A DNA stretch of 64,000 nt, from the NCBI RefSeq assembly GCF_001612885.1, contig NZ_BDBH01000004.1, positions 124,001 through 188,000 of the forward strand. Direction: 5' to 3'. Position 1 is the stretch's first letter, and every line of letters starts with the position of its first letter. Source of the DNA: Nocardia harenae NBRC 108248 (lineage in GTDB: Bacteria; Actinomycetota; Actinomycetes; Mycobacteriales; Mycobacteriaceae). The position numbers and the translations under genes were made by a program. This document shows positions 8,598 through 17,629 of this stretch, piece by piece. Below the pieces are notes generated by a model. The model saw only the letters and a list, made by a program, of their open reading frames with translations. It was not told the DNA's origin and made no database searches.

Positions 8598-9476
8598 GTG
8601 AAGATTCGATTCGGCGTCGGCATCGGCGCGAACACCGACCCGGAGGAGCTGGCCGGGCTGGTGGACGGGCTCGAGCAGGCCGGTGTCGACTCGCTCTGGT
8701 TCTCCGAGCTGATCTACTCACCGGCTGTCGACCCGGTCGTCGGCATGGCGTTCGCGCTGTCGCGTACCCGGAATCTGAAGGTCGGCACCTCGGTCGCGAT
8801 CCTGCCCGGCCGGCACCCGGTCCTGGTGGCGAAGCAACTCGCGTCGCTGGCCGCGCTCGCTCCCAAGCGCGTGCTCCCGGTCTTCGGTCTGCAACCGGCC
8901 GGGCCGGGGGAGCGCGACCTGTTCCCGGTCGCAGGCCGCCGCGGTGAGGTCTTCGACGAATCCCTGGCGCTGCTGCGCGCCGTATTGCGTTCGGACGATG
9001 TCGATTTCGAGGGTGCGTACTTCACCGTGCGCGGCGCCGGAGTGGGCAGGCGCCCCGGCCGCCCGCTCGACATCTGGCTCGGCGGCCGCGCCCCCGCCGC
9101 CTTCCGCCGCATCGGCCGGTACGGCGACGGCTGGCTCGGCAGCTTCCTCACCCCCGCCGAAGCCGCCGCCGGGGTTGTCGCCATCAACCGGGAGGCCGCC
9201 GAAGCCGCGCGGGAAATCGAAGCGGACCACTTCGGGATCACCCTGCTCCTCGCCGAAGACGGCATCCCCGGCCCCCTCGCCTCCCGCATCCGCAGCCAGC
9301 GCCCCGACACCGACCCCGCCGACGTCATCGCAGGCAGCTGGCCCGACCTGCACCGCCTGATCGACGGGTACCTGGAGGCCGGGCTCACCAAGTTCGTCGT
9401 GGTCCCCGCGAGCGGCAAACCGGTGGACGGCTTCATCGACCGCTTCGTCGCCGAACTCGCCCCCAGGCAGAACTGA
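8598..9476 (+). CDS. LLM-class (F420-dependent) oxidoreductase
   Basis: A 292-aa luciferase-like TIM-barrel protein. GTG 8598 gives VKIRFGVGIGANTDPEELAG, the usual start of this family. Internal landmarks are DSLWFSE, VGTSVAILPGRHP, LASLAALAPKRVLPVFGLQP (where mycobacterial members bind F420), and RPLDIWLGGRAPAAFRRIGRYGDGWLGS. The family catalyses hydride transfer with F420 or, less often, FMN; the substrate is unknown. Its stop codon abuts the stop of the convergent YdeI-like gene. Confidence 0.85.
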   Translation: MKIRFGVGIGANTDPEELAGLVDGLEQAGVDSLWFSELIYSPAVDPVVGMAFALSRTRNLKVGTSVAILPGRHPVLVAKQLASLAALAPKRVLPVFGLQPAGPGERDLFPVAGRRGEVFDESLALLRAVLRSDDVDFEGAYFTVRGAGVGRRPGRPLDIWLGGRAPAAFRRIGRYGDGWLGSFLTPAEAAAGVVAINREAAEAAREIEADHFGITLLLAEDGIPGPLASRIRSQRPDTDPADVIAGSWPDLHRLIDGYLEAGLTKFVVVPASGKPVDGFIDRFVAELAPRQN

Positions 9477-9926
9477 TCAGCCGCCGCCGCTCAGCTCGGC
9501 GATGATCGCCGCCACCCGCCGGTCCCTTGTCTCCTGCTGCTTCGCCGCCGCCACCGGCTCGGCGCGCTGCCGCTGCTTGCTGTAGGACAGGGCGTCGAAC
9601 GCGGCCCGCGCGGCGGGGTTCTCCGCGAACGCCGCCGCCAGTTCCTCCGGGATCTCGACCGTTCGCTCGGCGGTGTCGAGTTCGATCGTCACCTCGACGG
9701 TGTCGCCCGCCGCGATCCCGGCCGCCGCCCGATTGGCCGAGCTCAGTGGAATCTTGTGCCCGCCGCCCCGGACGGCGATGCTGCTCGCATAGGTGTGCCC
9801 GCCGATCGTCACCGAGACCTTGGGCCGCTTCCCGCCGCCCAGCGCCTCGACCACCTCGTCCGGCACCGGCAGCCCGGTCGCCGTCTTGCCATCGAGCTCG
9901 ACCCGCGTCGTGAAGGTCTCCGCCAT
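9477..9926 (-). CDS. YdeI/OmpD-associated family protein with DUF1905 domain
   Basis: A 149-aa protein with two recognisable halves. The DUF1905 beta-barrel-like half has PVPDEVVEALGGGKRPKVSVT and HKIPLSSANRAAAGI. The C-terminal YdeI/OmdA helix bundle has PEELAAAF, ARAAFDALSYSKQRQ and a basic tail. The family is linked in name to bacteriocin protection and to OmpD, but no biochemical role is established. It starts at ATG 9926. It ends exactly where the preceding plus-strand gene ends. Confidence 0.8.
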   Translation of the reverse strand: MAETFTTRVELDGKTATGLPVPDEVVEALGGGKRPKVSVTIGGHTYASSIAVRGGGHKIPLSSANRAAAGIAAGDTVEVTIELDTAERTVEIPEELAAAFAENPAARAAFDALSYSKQRQRAEPVAAAKQQETRDRRVAAIIAELSGGG

Positions 9927-10102
9927 CGCATGTTCTCCTCAGCCGGGTATGAATGCGTCGCCATCGTCGCACGTCGCTCCCCGCCCGACGAGCCGCGCGA
10001 CCTCGGCGATCGTGCACCCGGCTCCTGCCGGAGTTCGCGGAGGTGTCGGCGACCGGGGCTGTCGGTGGAATAGATCCGCTCGACCACCGGGTTGGTCCGG
10101 CT

Positions 10103-10936
10103 ATGGCCAAATACGATCTCGGCAAGTTCGGTGTGTGGCGCGGCTACCAGGGGTTCACCCCGGAGGACGCCGCGGAACTGGAGAAACTCGGGTTCGGCGC
10201 GCTGTGGCTCGGCGGTTCCCCGCCGGCCGAGCTGCCGGTGGTGGAGGCACTGCTGGAGGCGACGGAGCGGCTCACGGTCGGCACGAGCATCGTGAATATC
10301 TGGGCGGCGGAGGCGAAGGCCACCGCGGAGTCGTTCCATCGGATCGAGGCCCGGTTCCCGGGTCGGTTCCTGCTCGGGATCGGTGTCGGGCACCGGGAGA
10401 ACGACGGGTCGGAGGCGATCAAGCCGTACGAGGCGCTGGTGCGGTACCTGGACGAGCTCGACGCGGCGGGCGTGCCGGTCGAGAGCAGGGCGCTGGCGGC
10501 GCTCGGACCGCGGGTGCTCGACCTCGCGCGCGACCGGTCGGCGGGGGCGCTGCCGTATCTGGCGCCGCCGGAGCACACGCGGAATGCCCGCGCGCGGCTC
10601 GGCGCGGGTTCGCTGCTGGTGGCCGAGCAGAAGGTGGTGCTGGACGAGGACGCGGAGCGGGCGCGGGAGGTCGCCCGGCGCATGGTTCCGTTCTATCTGG
10701 GGCTGACGAACTACGTGAACAATCTGCGTCGCCTCGGATTCACCGAGGAGGATCTCGCCAAGCCGGGGAGCGATCGGTTGATCGATGCGCTGGCGGTGCA
10801 CGGTTCGCCTGCCCAGGTCGCGGACGGGGTGCTGGCGCATCTGGATGCGGGCGCGGATCACGTCGCGATCCAGGCGTTGGACGACGATTACCTCGCGGCG
10901 CTGCGCGCGCTGGCCGAGGTACTGCCGACCGACTAG
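10103..10936 (+). CDS. LLM-class F420-dependent oxidoreductase (TIGR03620-like)
   Basis: A 277-aa luciferase-like protein. I chose ATG 10103 because MAKYDLGKFGVWRG is the usual start of this mycobacterial/nocardial subfamily; the frame continues upstream but without coding character. Landmarks are LGFGALWLGGSPP, LTVGTSIVNIWA, FPGRFLLGIGVGHRE and a C-terminal SPAQVADGVLAHLDAGADHVAIQ. Substrate unknown. It is convergent with the mce operon; only four bases separate the two stop codons. Confidence 0.87.
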   Translation: MAKYDLGKFGVWRGYQGFTPEDAAELEKLGFGALWLGGSPPAELPVVEALLEATERLTVGTSIVNIWAAEAKATAESFHRIEARFPGRFLLGIGVGHRENDGSEAIKPYEALVRYLDELDAAGVPVESRALAALGPRVLDLARDRSAGALPYLAPPEHTRNARARLGAGSLLVAEQKVVLDEDAERAREVARRMVPFYLGLTNYVNNLRRLGFTEEDLAKPGSDRLIDALAVHGSPAQVADGVLAHLDAGADHVAIQALDDDYLAALRALAEVLPTD

Positions 10937-10940
10937 CGGC

Positions 10941-12167
10941 TCAGCGCGGCACCGGGGCGTGCGGGCCGCCGTAGGGGGTGGGGATCGACTGCGGGCCGAC
11001 CGGCGGCGGGTCGGCGGTCTGCAGGGGATCGCCGGGCGGGTCGGCGGGGACGGGGTCGTTCGGTGGGCGGGGGGCGTTGGCGGCGCCGCGCGGGATGAGC
11101 GTGGGGTCGGGGCACCGCGCGTTCAGGTAGGGCGGAGCGTAGTCGGGGACCGAGCCGGGGCGGCGCGGTGTGCCGTAGTCGCAGGCGTAGCGGGGGTAGA
11201 TGCTGGCCAGCGCCCAGACGCCGCCGTCGTGGAAGGTCGAGGCGACCGCGTCGAGCGCCGAGCCGGCGCGCTGCTGCGGGAAGAAGAACTCCGCCATCGC
11301 GGGAATGCGGGTGTAGGCGACCTGGGAGACGGTGGCCAGGTCGCCGAGCAGCTGGACCATGGTGGGGGAGTTCTGCGCGAGGAGCGCGTCGACGCTGCTC
11401 AGCAGGGGCGGGGTCCGGGCGAGGAGCTGTTCGTAGCCGCCGGTCATGGCCCCCAGCCCGCCCGCGGTGACGGCCAGGTCGGCGGCGGTGGATTCCAGGG
11501 TGGGGCTGCCGAGCGTCGCCAGCACGACCCTGCTGTTGTGCAGCAGGTTCACGGTCTGCGGGAGCACCGTGTCCAGGGTCGAGACCAGGAACGTGCCGCC
11601 GTCGATGATGGCGGCCAGTTTGTCGGGGCCCGCCCGGCCCACGCCGAGCTCGCGGGAGATGGCGGCGAGCCGCTCGGGGTCGATCTGGGCCAGGGTGCCG
11701 GCGAGGCTCTCCAGCATCTCCGCGAGCGGGACCGGGGTGGCGGTGCGGTCGGCGGTGATCACGGCGCCGTCGGCGAGGTAGGGGCCGTCGTTGGTGCTCG
11801 GCTGGAAGTCGAGGTACTGCTCACCGGCCGCGGAGAGGGCGGCCACCCGCACGAGCCCGGCCGCGGGGATGCGGTCGCGCTCGCCGATGGCGGCGACGGC
11901 GACGACCCGGTCCCCGGCGACCTCGACGGATTCGACCCTGCCCACCCGGACCCCGCGCAGGGTGACGTCCTGGCCGGGCAGCAGCCCGCCGGATTGCGCC
12001 AGCTCCACCCGCACCCGGTACGGCTCGTCGAACGGGTCCATCCGCAGGGTGCCGATGCCGAGGTAGGCGGTCGACCCGGCGAGGATCACGAGCAGCCCGG
12101 CCAGCGAGAGCGCGAGCCGCCGCCGATGCGCGCGCCGCACGGCGCCGACGAGCAGCCGGGCGATCAT
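10941..12167 (-). CDS. mceF: Mce-family protein, MceF position
   Basis: A 408-aa protein and the last gene of the mce operon. One N-terminal membrane anchor (LALSLAGLLVILAGSTAYLG) is followed by the MCE/MlaD domain (about residues 40-115: RVRVELAQSGGLLPGQDVTLRGVRVGR). A long helical region and a Pro-rich C-terminal tail with repeated DPP/PADP motifs follow. Mce proteins form the periplasmic shuttle of lipid or sterol importers. Its ATG overlaps the MceE stop by four bases, suggesting translational coupling. The partner ATPase (MceG) is not in the window, as is usual. Confidence 0.9.
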   Translation of the reverse strand: MIARLLVGAVRRAHRRRLALSLAGLLVILAGSTAYLGIGTLRMDPFDEPYRVRVELAQSGGLLPGQDVTLRGVRVGRVESVEVAGDRVVAVAAIGERDRIPAAGLVRVAALSAAGEQYLDFQPSTNDGPYLADGAVITADRTATPVPLAEMLESLAGTLAQIDPERLAAISRELGVGRAGPDKLAAIIDGGTFLVSTLDTVLPQTVNLLHNSRVVLATLGSPTLESTAADLAVTAGGLGAMTGGYEQLLARTPPLLSSVDALLAQNSPTMVQLLGDLATVSQVAYTRIPAMAEFFFPQQRAGSALDAVASTFHDGGVWALASIYPRYACDYGTPRRPGSVPDYAPPYLNARCPDPTLIPRGAANAPRPPNDPVPADPPGDPLQTADPPPVGPQSIPTPYGGPHAPVPR

Positions 12168-13249
12168 CGCGGCGGCTCCTGCAGCCGGGAGCCGAGGCGG
12201 TCGAGCATGTGCTGCAGCGAGCCGACGAAGGCGGTCCAGTCGGTCGGGTCGGGGAGCCTGGCGCCCGCGGTGCCGGGGAAGCCGGGGTCGGGGACGGCGC
12301 CGACGGCGATCTGGGTGATGTCGGCGTTCACGTGGCCGTTCGGGCCGCTGATCATCTTGATGACGACGCCGAGCATGATGTTCAGCTCGTTCAGGTCGGC
12401 CTCGGGGTTGAGCGCGGCGGCGTTCAGCCCGGCGGCGAGCTGGTTGATGTTCGCCGCCATCGAGGTGGTGTTGGTGCCCGCGACGCTGGGGAAGCGGGCG
12501 AGCTGGGTGGTGAGGGCGTCGATGCGGTCGACCACGGTGAGCAGGGCGTCGGTGTTCTCGGCGAGCGTCCGCACGGCCGGGCCCGCGGCGGTCACGGCGT
12601 CGGTGAGCGTTGGCTGTCCGGCGGCGAGCGTGGTGCTGAGATCGGCGGCGGTGTGCAGGATTTCGTCGATTCGGCCGGTGCGGGCGGTGAGCGTGTCGAG
12701 CAGGGCGCGGGTTTCGGCGAGGAGCGTCGCGAGGCGTTCGCCGCGCCCGCCCGCGTACTCGCCGAGCGCGGAGATCACCGAGGTCAGGTGCTCGATGGCG
12801 CCGCCGCTCACCAGGAACGAGGCGCGGGTGAGCAGCTCCTCGATGGTGCTGGCGGCCGAGGTCGCCGTCAGCGGGATGGTGTCGCCGTCGGCGAGGAACG
12901 CGGTGCCTGCCTCCGGGGGCGGGCGCAGCGCGACGAAGACGTCGCCCATGGGGGTGGCCGAGCGCAGCTCGGCGGAGGTGCCCGCGGGGAGCCGCACGCC
13001 TGCGGTGACGCGCAGGGTCACCGCGGCGGTGTAGTCGCGGGCGGTCATGGCGTCCACCTGGCCGATGTCGACGCCGTCGAGCTTCACCTTCGCCTTCGCG
13101 GGCAGGTTGAGCGCGTTGCTGAAAATGGCGGTCAGGCTGTAGGTTTCGCCGCTCAGCCCCGGCGCCGGGAGCGGGAGCCGGTCCAGGCCGCCCGCACAGC
13201 CGGTCAGCGTGAGGGCGGCGGTGAGCAGGGGGAGCAGGTAGCGGGTCAT
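12164..13249 (-). CDS. mceE: Mce lipoprotein, MceE position (LprK-like)
   Basis: A 361-aa lipoprotein. The signal sequence ends in lipobox L-T-G-C with Cys18 as the lipidated residue. The MCE domain runs from about 35 to 110 (YSLTAIFSNALNLPAKAKVKLDGVDIGQV), followed by a helical region. In classical mce operons the fifth gene encodes the lipoprotein, so this fits MceE. Start and stop overlap the neighbours by four bases (ATGA) on both sides. Confidence 0.9.
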   Translation of the reverse strand: MTRYLLPLLTAALTLTGCAGGLDRLPLPAPGLSGETYSLTAIFSNALNLPAKAKVKLDGVDIGQVDAMTARDYTAAVTLRVTAGVRLPAGTSAELRSATPMGDVFVALRPPPEAGTAFLADGDTIPLTATSAASTIEELLTRASFLVSGGAIEHLTSVISALGEYAGGRGERLATLLAETRALLDTLTARTGRIDEILHTAADLSTTLAAGQPTLTDAVTAAGPAVRTLAENTDALLTVVDRIDALTTQLARFPSVAGTNTTSMAANINQLAAGLNAAALNPEADLNELNIMLGVVIKMISGPNGHVNADITQIAVGAVPDPGFPGTAGARLPDPTDWTAFVGSLQHMLDRLGSRLQEPPR

Positions 13250-14346
13250 CGGCTGTTCCGTTCCGCGAGGCCCGCCAGGATGGCGGTGATGCCGAAGTCG
13301 GGGCCCATGTCGCGCATGGTGCCGGTGGCGCAGCCGAGGTTCTGCAGCTGCAGCAGGTTGCAGATCTCCTTGACCATCTGGCCGTCGAGCAGGAACCGGT
13401 TGATGTCGATCGCGGCGCGCAGCGCGCCGACATTGTGGTCGATGGCGTTGTAGGCGTTGTCGGTGACCAGGGGGAAGACGTCCAGGAATTCGGCGAGGTT
13501 CCCGTCGTAGTCGGCCAGCGTGCCCGCGAGGGTGCCCACGTCGGTGGTGAGCCCGGCGATGGTGTCGCGGTGCCGGGTAAGCAGCTCGGCGACCTGGACG
13601 ATGATCCGGTTCAGGGCGGCGCCGGCGTCGCCGGAGCCGAGCTGCTGGCCGGCCAGGAAGTCGCTGAGCCGGGCGACGGCGGAGCCGAAGTCGCGCAGGG
13701 TCGCGTCGTTGCGCGCGGCGGTCGCGGTGAGCGTGTCGAGGTGGGTGACGACGGTGGTGACGGCGTCGCGGGTGGCGGCGCCGTTGTCGGGGCCGAGCTG
13801 CAGCGCGCGGGCGAGCTCGCTGAGCGCGGCCCGCATGTCGGGGCCGTTGCCCGCGGTCGCGGCGGTGCCGAGGGACATCAGGTCGGCGATCGGGCCCGCG
13901 CCGTCGCCGTCGCCGCCGAGCGAGGTGGAGAGTTCGCGGGCCATGGCGAGCAGGGCGTCGAACTCGACCGGGGTCTTGGTGCGGTCGGTGCCGAGGACGG
14001 CGTGGTCGGGGAGGGTGGGGCCGCCGCGGTAGACGGGGGAGAGCTCGACGTGGCGGTCGGTGAGGATGGAGTCGGAGATGGTCACCGCCTGCACGTCGGC
14101 GGGCAGCGCGATCCCGTCCTCGATCCGCATCTCCACCTCGACGTCGGTGCCGCGGGGGGTGATCCGCACGATCTTCCCCACGCGCATGCCGAGCACGGCG
14201 ACGGCATTGCCCTCGTAGAGGCCGTTGGCGTTCGCGAAGCGGGCGGTCACCGTCGTGGTGTCGCCGCTGCCGGTTCCGCAGCCGGCCAGGCAGGCGGCGG
14301 TGAGCGTCACCGCGGCCAGCTTCACCATGGTCAGGGTGCGGCTCAT
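13246..14346 (-). CDS. mceD: Mce-family protein, MceD position, with a lipobox
   Basis: A 366-aa protein starting at ATG 14346, which overlaps the MceC stop by four bases. The MCE domain is at about residues 32-105 (TARFANANGLYEGNAVAVLGMRVGK), with IEDGIALPADVQAV after it. Unlike the usual MceD, the N-terminus reads as a lipoprotein signal with L-A-G-C and Cys23 at the cleavage site. The C-terminal half is helical and ends in a Cys-containing segment (LLQLQNLGCATG). Confidence 0.9.
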   Translation of the reverse strand: MSRTLTMVKLAAVTLTAACLAGCGTGSGDTTTVTARFANANGLYEGNAVAVLGMRVGKIVRITPRGTDVEVEMRIEDGIALPADVQAVTISDSILTDRHVELSPVYRGGPTLPDHAVLGTDRTKTPVEFDALLAMARELSTSLGGDGDGAGPIADLMSLGTAATAGNGPDMRAALSELARALQLGPDNGAATRDAVTTVVTHLDTLTATAARNDATLRDFGSAVARLSDFLAGQQLGSGDAGAALNRIIVQVAELLTRHRDTIAGLTTDVGTLAGTLADYDGNLAEFLDVFPLVTDNAYNAIDHNVGALRAAIDINRFLLDGQMVKEICNLLQLQNLGCATGTMRDMGPDFGITAILAGLAERNSR

Positions 14347-15365
14347 CGGCAGTCCTCGAGGTAGGGGTCGCGGCCGGCGGCGACGGCGGTGGCGCTCAGC
14401 GCGCACATCCAGGAATCGATGAAGGCGCCGTCGGGGGCGTTGGCGTCGAGTTCGGGGCCGCTGCCGGTGGCGTCGGCGAAGAGCCGCCACGGGACCGGGA
14501 GGATCTGCAGGATATTGCGGAGCAGGTCGTCGTGCGCGGCGATCATGGCGGTCATGGCGCGCAGGTCGGACAGCAGCTGCTCGATCTCGGCCTGCTCGCC
14601 GACCGCGATCGGCTCCAGCCGCTGCACCAGCCCCGTTGTCGCGGTGAGCAATCGGCTCAGCGCGGCCTGGCGGGCATTGATCTGCTGGAGCAGGGTGCGG
14701 CCCTCGCCGACGACGGCGGCGAGATCGGCCTGCTGCCGGTCGATGACGGCCCCGACCTCGCCGGTGCTGGTGAGCAGCGCGCCGATCTGGTCGCGGCGCT
14801 GGGCGATGATGCCGGAGAGCGCGCGGACGTCGCGCAGGACGCCGGGGATCAGCGCGGGCACGCCGTCGAGTTCGCGGGAGAGCGTCGTCATGGACTCGGC
14901 GATGCGGTCGGCGTCGATGCCGTCGAAGGTGGTGGTGACGTCCTGCAGCGCGGTCTCCAGGTCGTAGGGGACGGTGGTCTGCGACACCGGGATCCGGTTG
15001 CCGGGCAGCGTGCCCGCGCCGGAGGAGGTGAGCTCCAGGTAGCGGGAGCCGAGCAGGGTGGTGAGCTTGATCGCGGCGCGGGTGTCGGCGCCGAGGACCA
15101 CGGCGTCGTCCTCGATCCGGATCGTCACCTCGACGTGGTCGCCGGCCAGCCGGGTGTCGGTGACCGTGCCGACCGGGATCCCCGCCCAGGTCACGGCGTC
15201 ACCGGCGCTGATCCCGGCGGCCTGGGCGAAGTCAGCGCGGTAGGTGCGGCCGCCGATCGGGAGCGTGCCGAGTACCACCAGCACCGTGAGCGCCACAGTG
15301 AGCGCCGCGGCGGCGATGATCCCGACCCGCAGCGCGGAGTCGATCTCGGGGCGCGAGCTTGTCAT
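14343..15365 (-). CDS. mceC: Mce-family protein, MceC position
   Basis: A 340-aa protein with a single N-terminal anchor (VGIIAAAALTVALTVLVVLG), then the MCE domain (YRADFAQAAGISAGDAVTWAGIPVG, about 42-115), then a long helical region with repeated heptad-like segments (ALLTSTGEVGAVIDRQQADL). The end carries WMCALSATAVAAGRDPYLEDC, a two-Cys C-terminus. It overlaps MceD by four bases and follows MceB after a three-base gap. Confidence 0.9.
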   Translation of the reverse strand: MTSSRPEIDSALRVGIIAAAALTVALTVLVVLGTLPIGGRTYRADFAQAAGISAGDAVTWAGIPVGTVTDTRLAGDHVEVTIRIEDDAVVLGADTRAAIKLTTLLGSRYLELTSSGAGTLPGNRIPVSQTTVPYDLETALQDVTTTFDGIDADRIAESMTTLSRELDGVPALIPGVLRDVRALSGIIAQRRDQIGALLTSTGEVGAVIDRQQADLAAVVGEGRTLLQQINARQAALSRLLTATTGLVQRLEPIAVGEQAEIEQLLSDLRAMTAMIAAHDDLLRNILQILPVPWRLFADATGSGPELDANAPDGAFIDSWMCALSATAVAAGRDPYLEDCR

Positions 15366-15368
15366 GGT

Positions 15369-16406
15369 TCACCTGCAGATCGGGGAGTGCTGGGGGCGGC
15401 CGGTGGGTGAGGAGCCGGCCAGGACCCGGTCGATCACCGGGTCGATGCCGGGGATCAGGCTAAGGCCGATGTCGCAGACGTAGGCGTTGACGAAGGCGCC
15501 GCTGTCGACGGCGCGCACCATGGCCTGCAGCAGCGGCGGCAGGTTGAAGCCGAGGTAGGCGAAGCGGTCGCTGCCCTCGACGAAGTGGTGCGCGAATCCC
15601 GGCTCGCGGCCGATGAATTCGGTCAGCGCGGGGGCGGCGCCCTCGACGACGGTGGCGGCGTCGGCGACCACGGTGGCGATGCGGTCGGTCTGGTCGAGCA
15701 GGGCGTCGCGGTGGGCGGCGAGGCCGTCGAGCAGGGCGCGGGTCTGGGCGAGGGTGTCCCGCAGGCCGGTGCTCTGGGCGGCCAGGGTGGTCATCACCGA
15801 CGCGAGGTTGTCGATCAGGGTGCCGAGGATCTGGTCCGGGCCCGCGAAGGTCCGGGCGAGCGCGGCGGTCCGGGCGATCAGGGCGGTGACGGCGCCGTCG
15901 TCGCCCTGCAGCGCGCGGATCAGCGCGGAGGTCAGGTTGTCGACGTCGGCGGGGTCGAGCGTGCTGAACAGCGGCTGGAAGCCGTTCAGCAGCCCGGAGA
16001 TGTCGAAGGAGGGCTGGGTGTGCTCGAGCGGGATGCGAGCGCCGGGGGCGAGCGGTGCGGGGTCGCCGAAGTCGGCGCGGCTCAGCCCGAGATAGCGCTG
16101 GCCGATCAGGTTCTGGTAGGTGACGGAGGCGAGGGTGTCGCCGTGCAGGGGCTGGTCGCGGTGTACCCGGAAGGTGACCTCGGCCTGCTGCCCGTGCACG
16201 GCGATGGCGTCCACCCGGCCCACCCGCACCCCGGCCACCCGGACGTCGTCGCCGACGCGCAGCCCGGAGACGTCGCTGAAGAGCGCCGAGTAGGTGTCGG
16301 TCTCGCCGGTGACGTCGCGCTGCAGGGTGACCTGCACCATCCAGGTCAGCACGGCGGCGACGAGCAGGAACGCGGTCAGCCCGATCAGGTCGCGGCGGTG
16401 GGTCAT
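15369..16406 (-). CDS. mceB: Mce-family protein, MceB position
   Basis: A 345-aa protein. The N-terminal anchor is LIGLTAFLLVAAVLTWMV. The MCE domain follows (YSALFSDVSGLRVGDDVRVAGVRVGRV, about 38-110) with LIGQRYLGLSR after it. A helical domain and a C-terminus with two Cys (NAYVCDIGL; HSPIC) are present, as in other MceB proteins. Its start overlaps the MceA stop by four bases. Confidence 0.9.
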   Translation of the reverse strand: MTHRRDLIGLTAFLLVAAVLTWMVQVTLQRDVTGETDTYSALFSDVSGLRVGDDVRVAGVRVGRVDAIAVHGQQAEVTFRVHRDQPLHGDTLASVTYQNLIGQRYLGLSRADFGDPAPLAPGARIPLEHTQPSFDISGLLNGFQPLFSTLDPADVDNLTSALIRALQGDDGAVTALIARTAALARTFAGPDQILGTLIDNLASVMTTLAAQSTGLRDTLAQTRALLDGLAAHRDALLDQTDRIATVVADAATVVEGAAPALTEFIGREPGFAHHFVEGSDRFAYLGFNLPPLLQAMVRAVDSGAFVNAYVCDIGLSLIPGIDPVIDRVLAGSSPTGRPQHSPICR

Positions 16407-17629
16407 CGTGGCTCCTCCGGGGATGGCGCGACACCGAACAGTTCGGCGAGCGCGCCGGATTCGGGTGGGAGGCCGAGCAGCTCGGTGAGTTCGCGCCGCT
16501 GCTCGGGGCTGTCGAGGGAGTCGATCACCGAGGGGCCCGCGGCGGGGCCCGCGGTGCAGCTCGGGGCGGTCAGCTCGCCGTAGCGGGGACAGTCGGTGCG
16601 GGTGTACTCCCGGTGCGGGGTGAGCTCGACGATCACCTTGGCGGTGCCGCTCTGGTCCTCGGCGTTCCAGAACTCGTTCGTGAAGACCCGCGCGACCCGG
16701 GTCTGCGAGGTGGTCATCTGCACGAAGTTGCCGCTGCCCGCGGCCAGGAGCTGCAGCACCGGGCCCATCCGGCTGTTCACGCCGATGAGGGTGTCGCCGT
16801 GCCTGGTCAACGCGGTGCCGAGGGTGGAGGTGGTGGTGCCCGCACCGGTCAGCAGGGCGGTCAGGTCGGCGCGCTTCGCCGCGACGGTCTGCAGCGGGAC
16901 GACCGCCTCGTGCAGGGCGGTGAGCAGGTCGGGGGACGACTGCTGCAGCCCGGTCACCCCCTCCAGCAGCGCCACCAGGTAGGAAGGCCGGCCGGGTGCG
17001 GTCGCCTCGGCCCGATAGGTACGCACGATCCGCTCCAACTGGCCCGCGGCGGCGAGCGCCTCCTCGCCGCGGCCGCGGGTGGCGCGCTCCAGCGTCTCCA
17101 GGATGCCGACGGTGGGGTCGTTGCCCGGACGCCCGACGGCGGCGGCGAGCTCGCTGAGCGCGGTCAGCGAGGTCTGCAGCTGCACGCCCGCCCTGCTGCG
17201 GTCCTCCGGGATGCGCGCGCCCTCGCTCAGCGCGGGGCCGGGCCCGTTGTCGATGAGCTGCACCGACGGGACGGCGAACACATTGCTCGGGACGACGCGG
17301 GCGGTCACCGTCGCCGGGATCCCGCCCGCGTGCGCGGGGAGCAGGTCGATGCGCACCGCGTTGCCCGCCTCCGCCCGCACCACCTCCCGCACGCTGCCGA
17401 CCAGCACGCCGCGGTACTTGACGTCGGAGCGGGCGGGCAGCCCGTCGCCGACATCGCTCAGCACCGCGGTGACCTCGACGGTGCGCGCGAAGGCCCCCTC
17501 GGAGCGGGCGATCATGGCGGTGGCCGTGGCGGCGATGACGGCGAGCACGGCCAGGCCGCGCACGAAGAGCCCGGCATTGGAGAGATTCCGGTCGTCGGAT
17601 TCGAAAACGATCGCCACGGCGCTACCCAC
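16403..17629 (-). CDS. mceA: Mce-family protein, MceA position
   Basis: A 408-aa protein. GTG 17629 overlaps the end of YrbEB by eight bases. The N-terminal anchor is about residues 23-40, and the MCE domain about 50-125 (VTAVLSDVGDGLPARSDVKYRGVLVG; VVPSNVFAVPSVQLI). The rest is the helical Mce4_CUP1-like region, ending in a Cys pair (TDCPRYGELTAPSC). MceA is normally the first of the six Mce subunits after YrbEA/B, as here. Confidence 0.9.
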   Translation of the reverse strand: MGSAVAIVFESDDRNLSNAGLFVRGLAVLAVIAATATAMIARSEGAFARTVEVTAVLSDVGDGLPARSDVKYRGVLVGSVREVVRAEAGNAVRIDLLPAHAGGIPATVTARVVPSNVFAVPSVQLIDNGPGPALSEGARIPEDRSRAGVQLQTSLTALSELAAAVGRPGNDPTVGILETLERATRGRGEEALAAAGQLERIVRTYRAEATAPGRPSYLVALLEGVTGLQQSSPDLLTALHEAVVPLQTVAAKRADLTALLTGAGTTTSTLGTALTRHGDTLIGVNSRMGPVLQLLAAGSGNFVQMTTSQTRVARVFTNEFWNAEDQSGTAKVIVELTPHREYTRTDCPRYGELTAPSCTAGPAAGPSVIDSLDSPEQRRELTELLGLPPESGALAELFGVAPSPEEPR

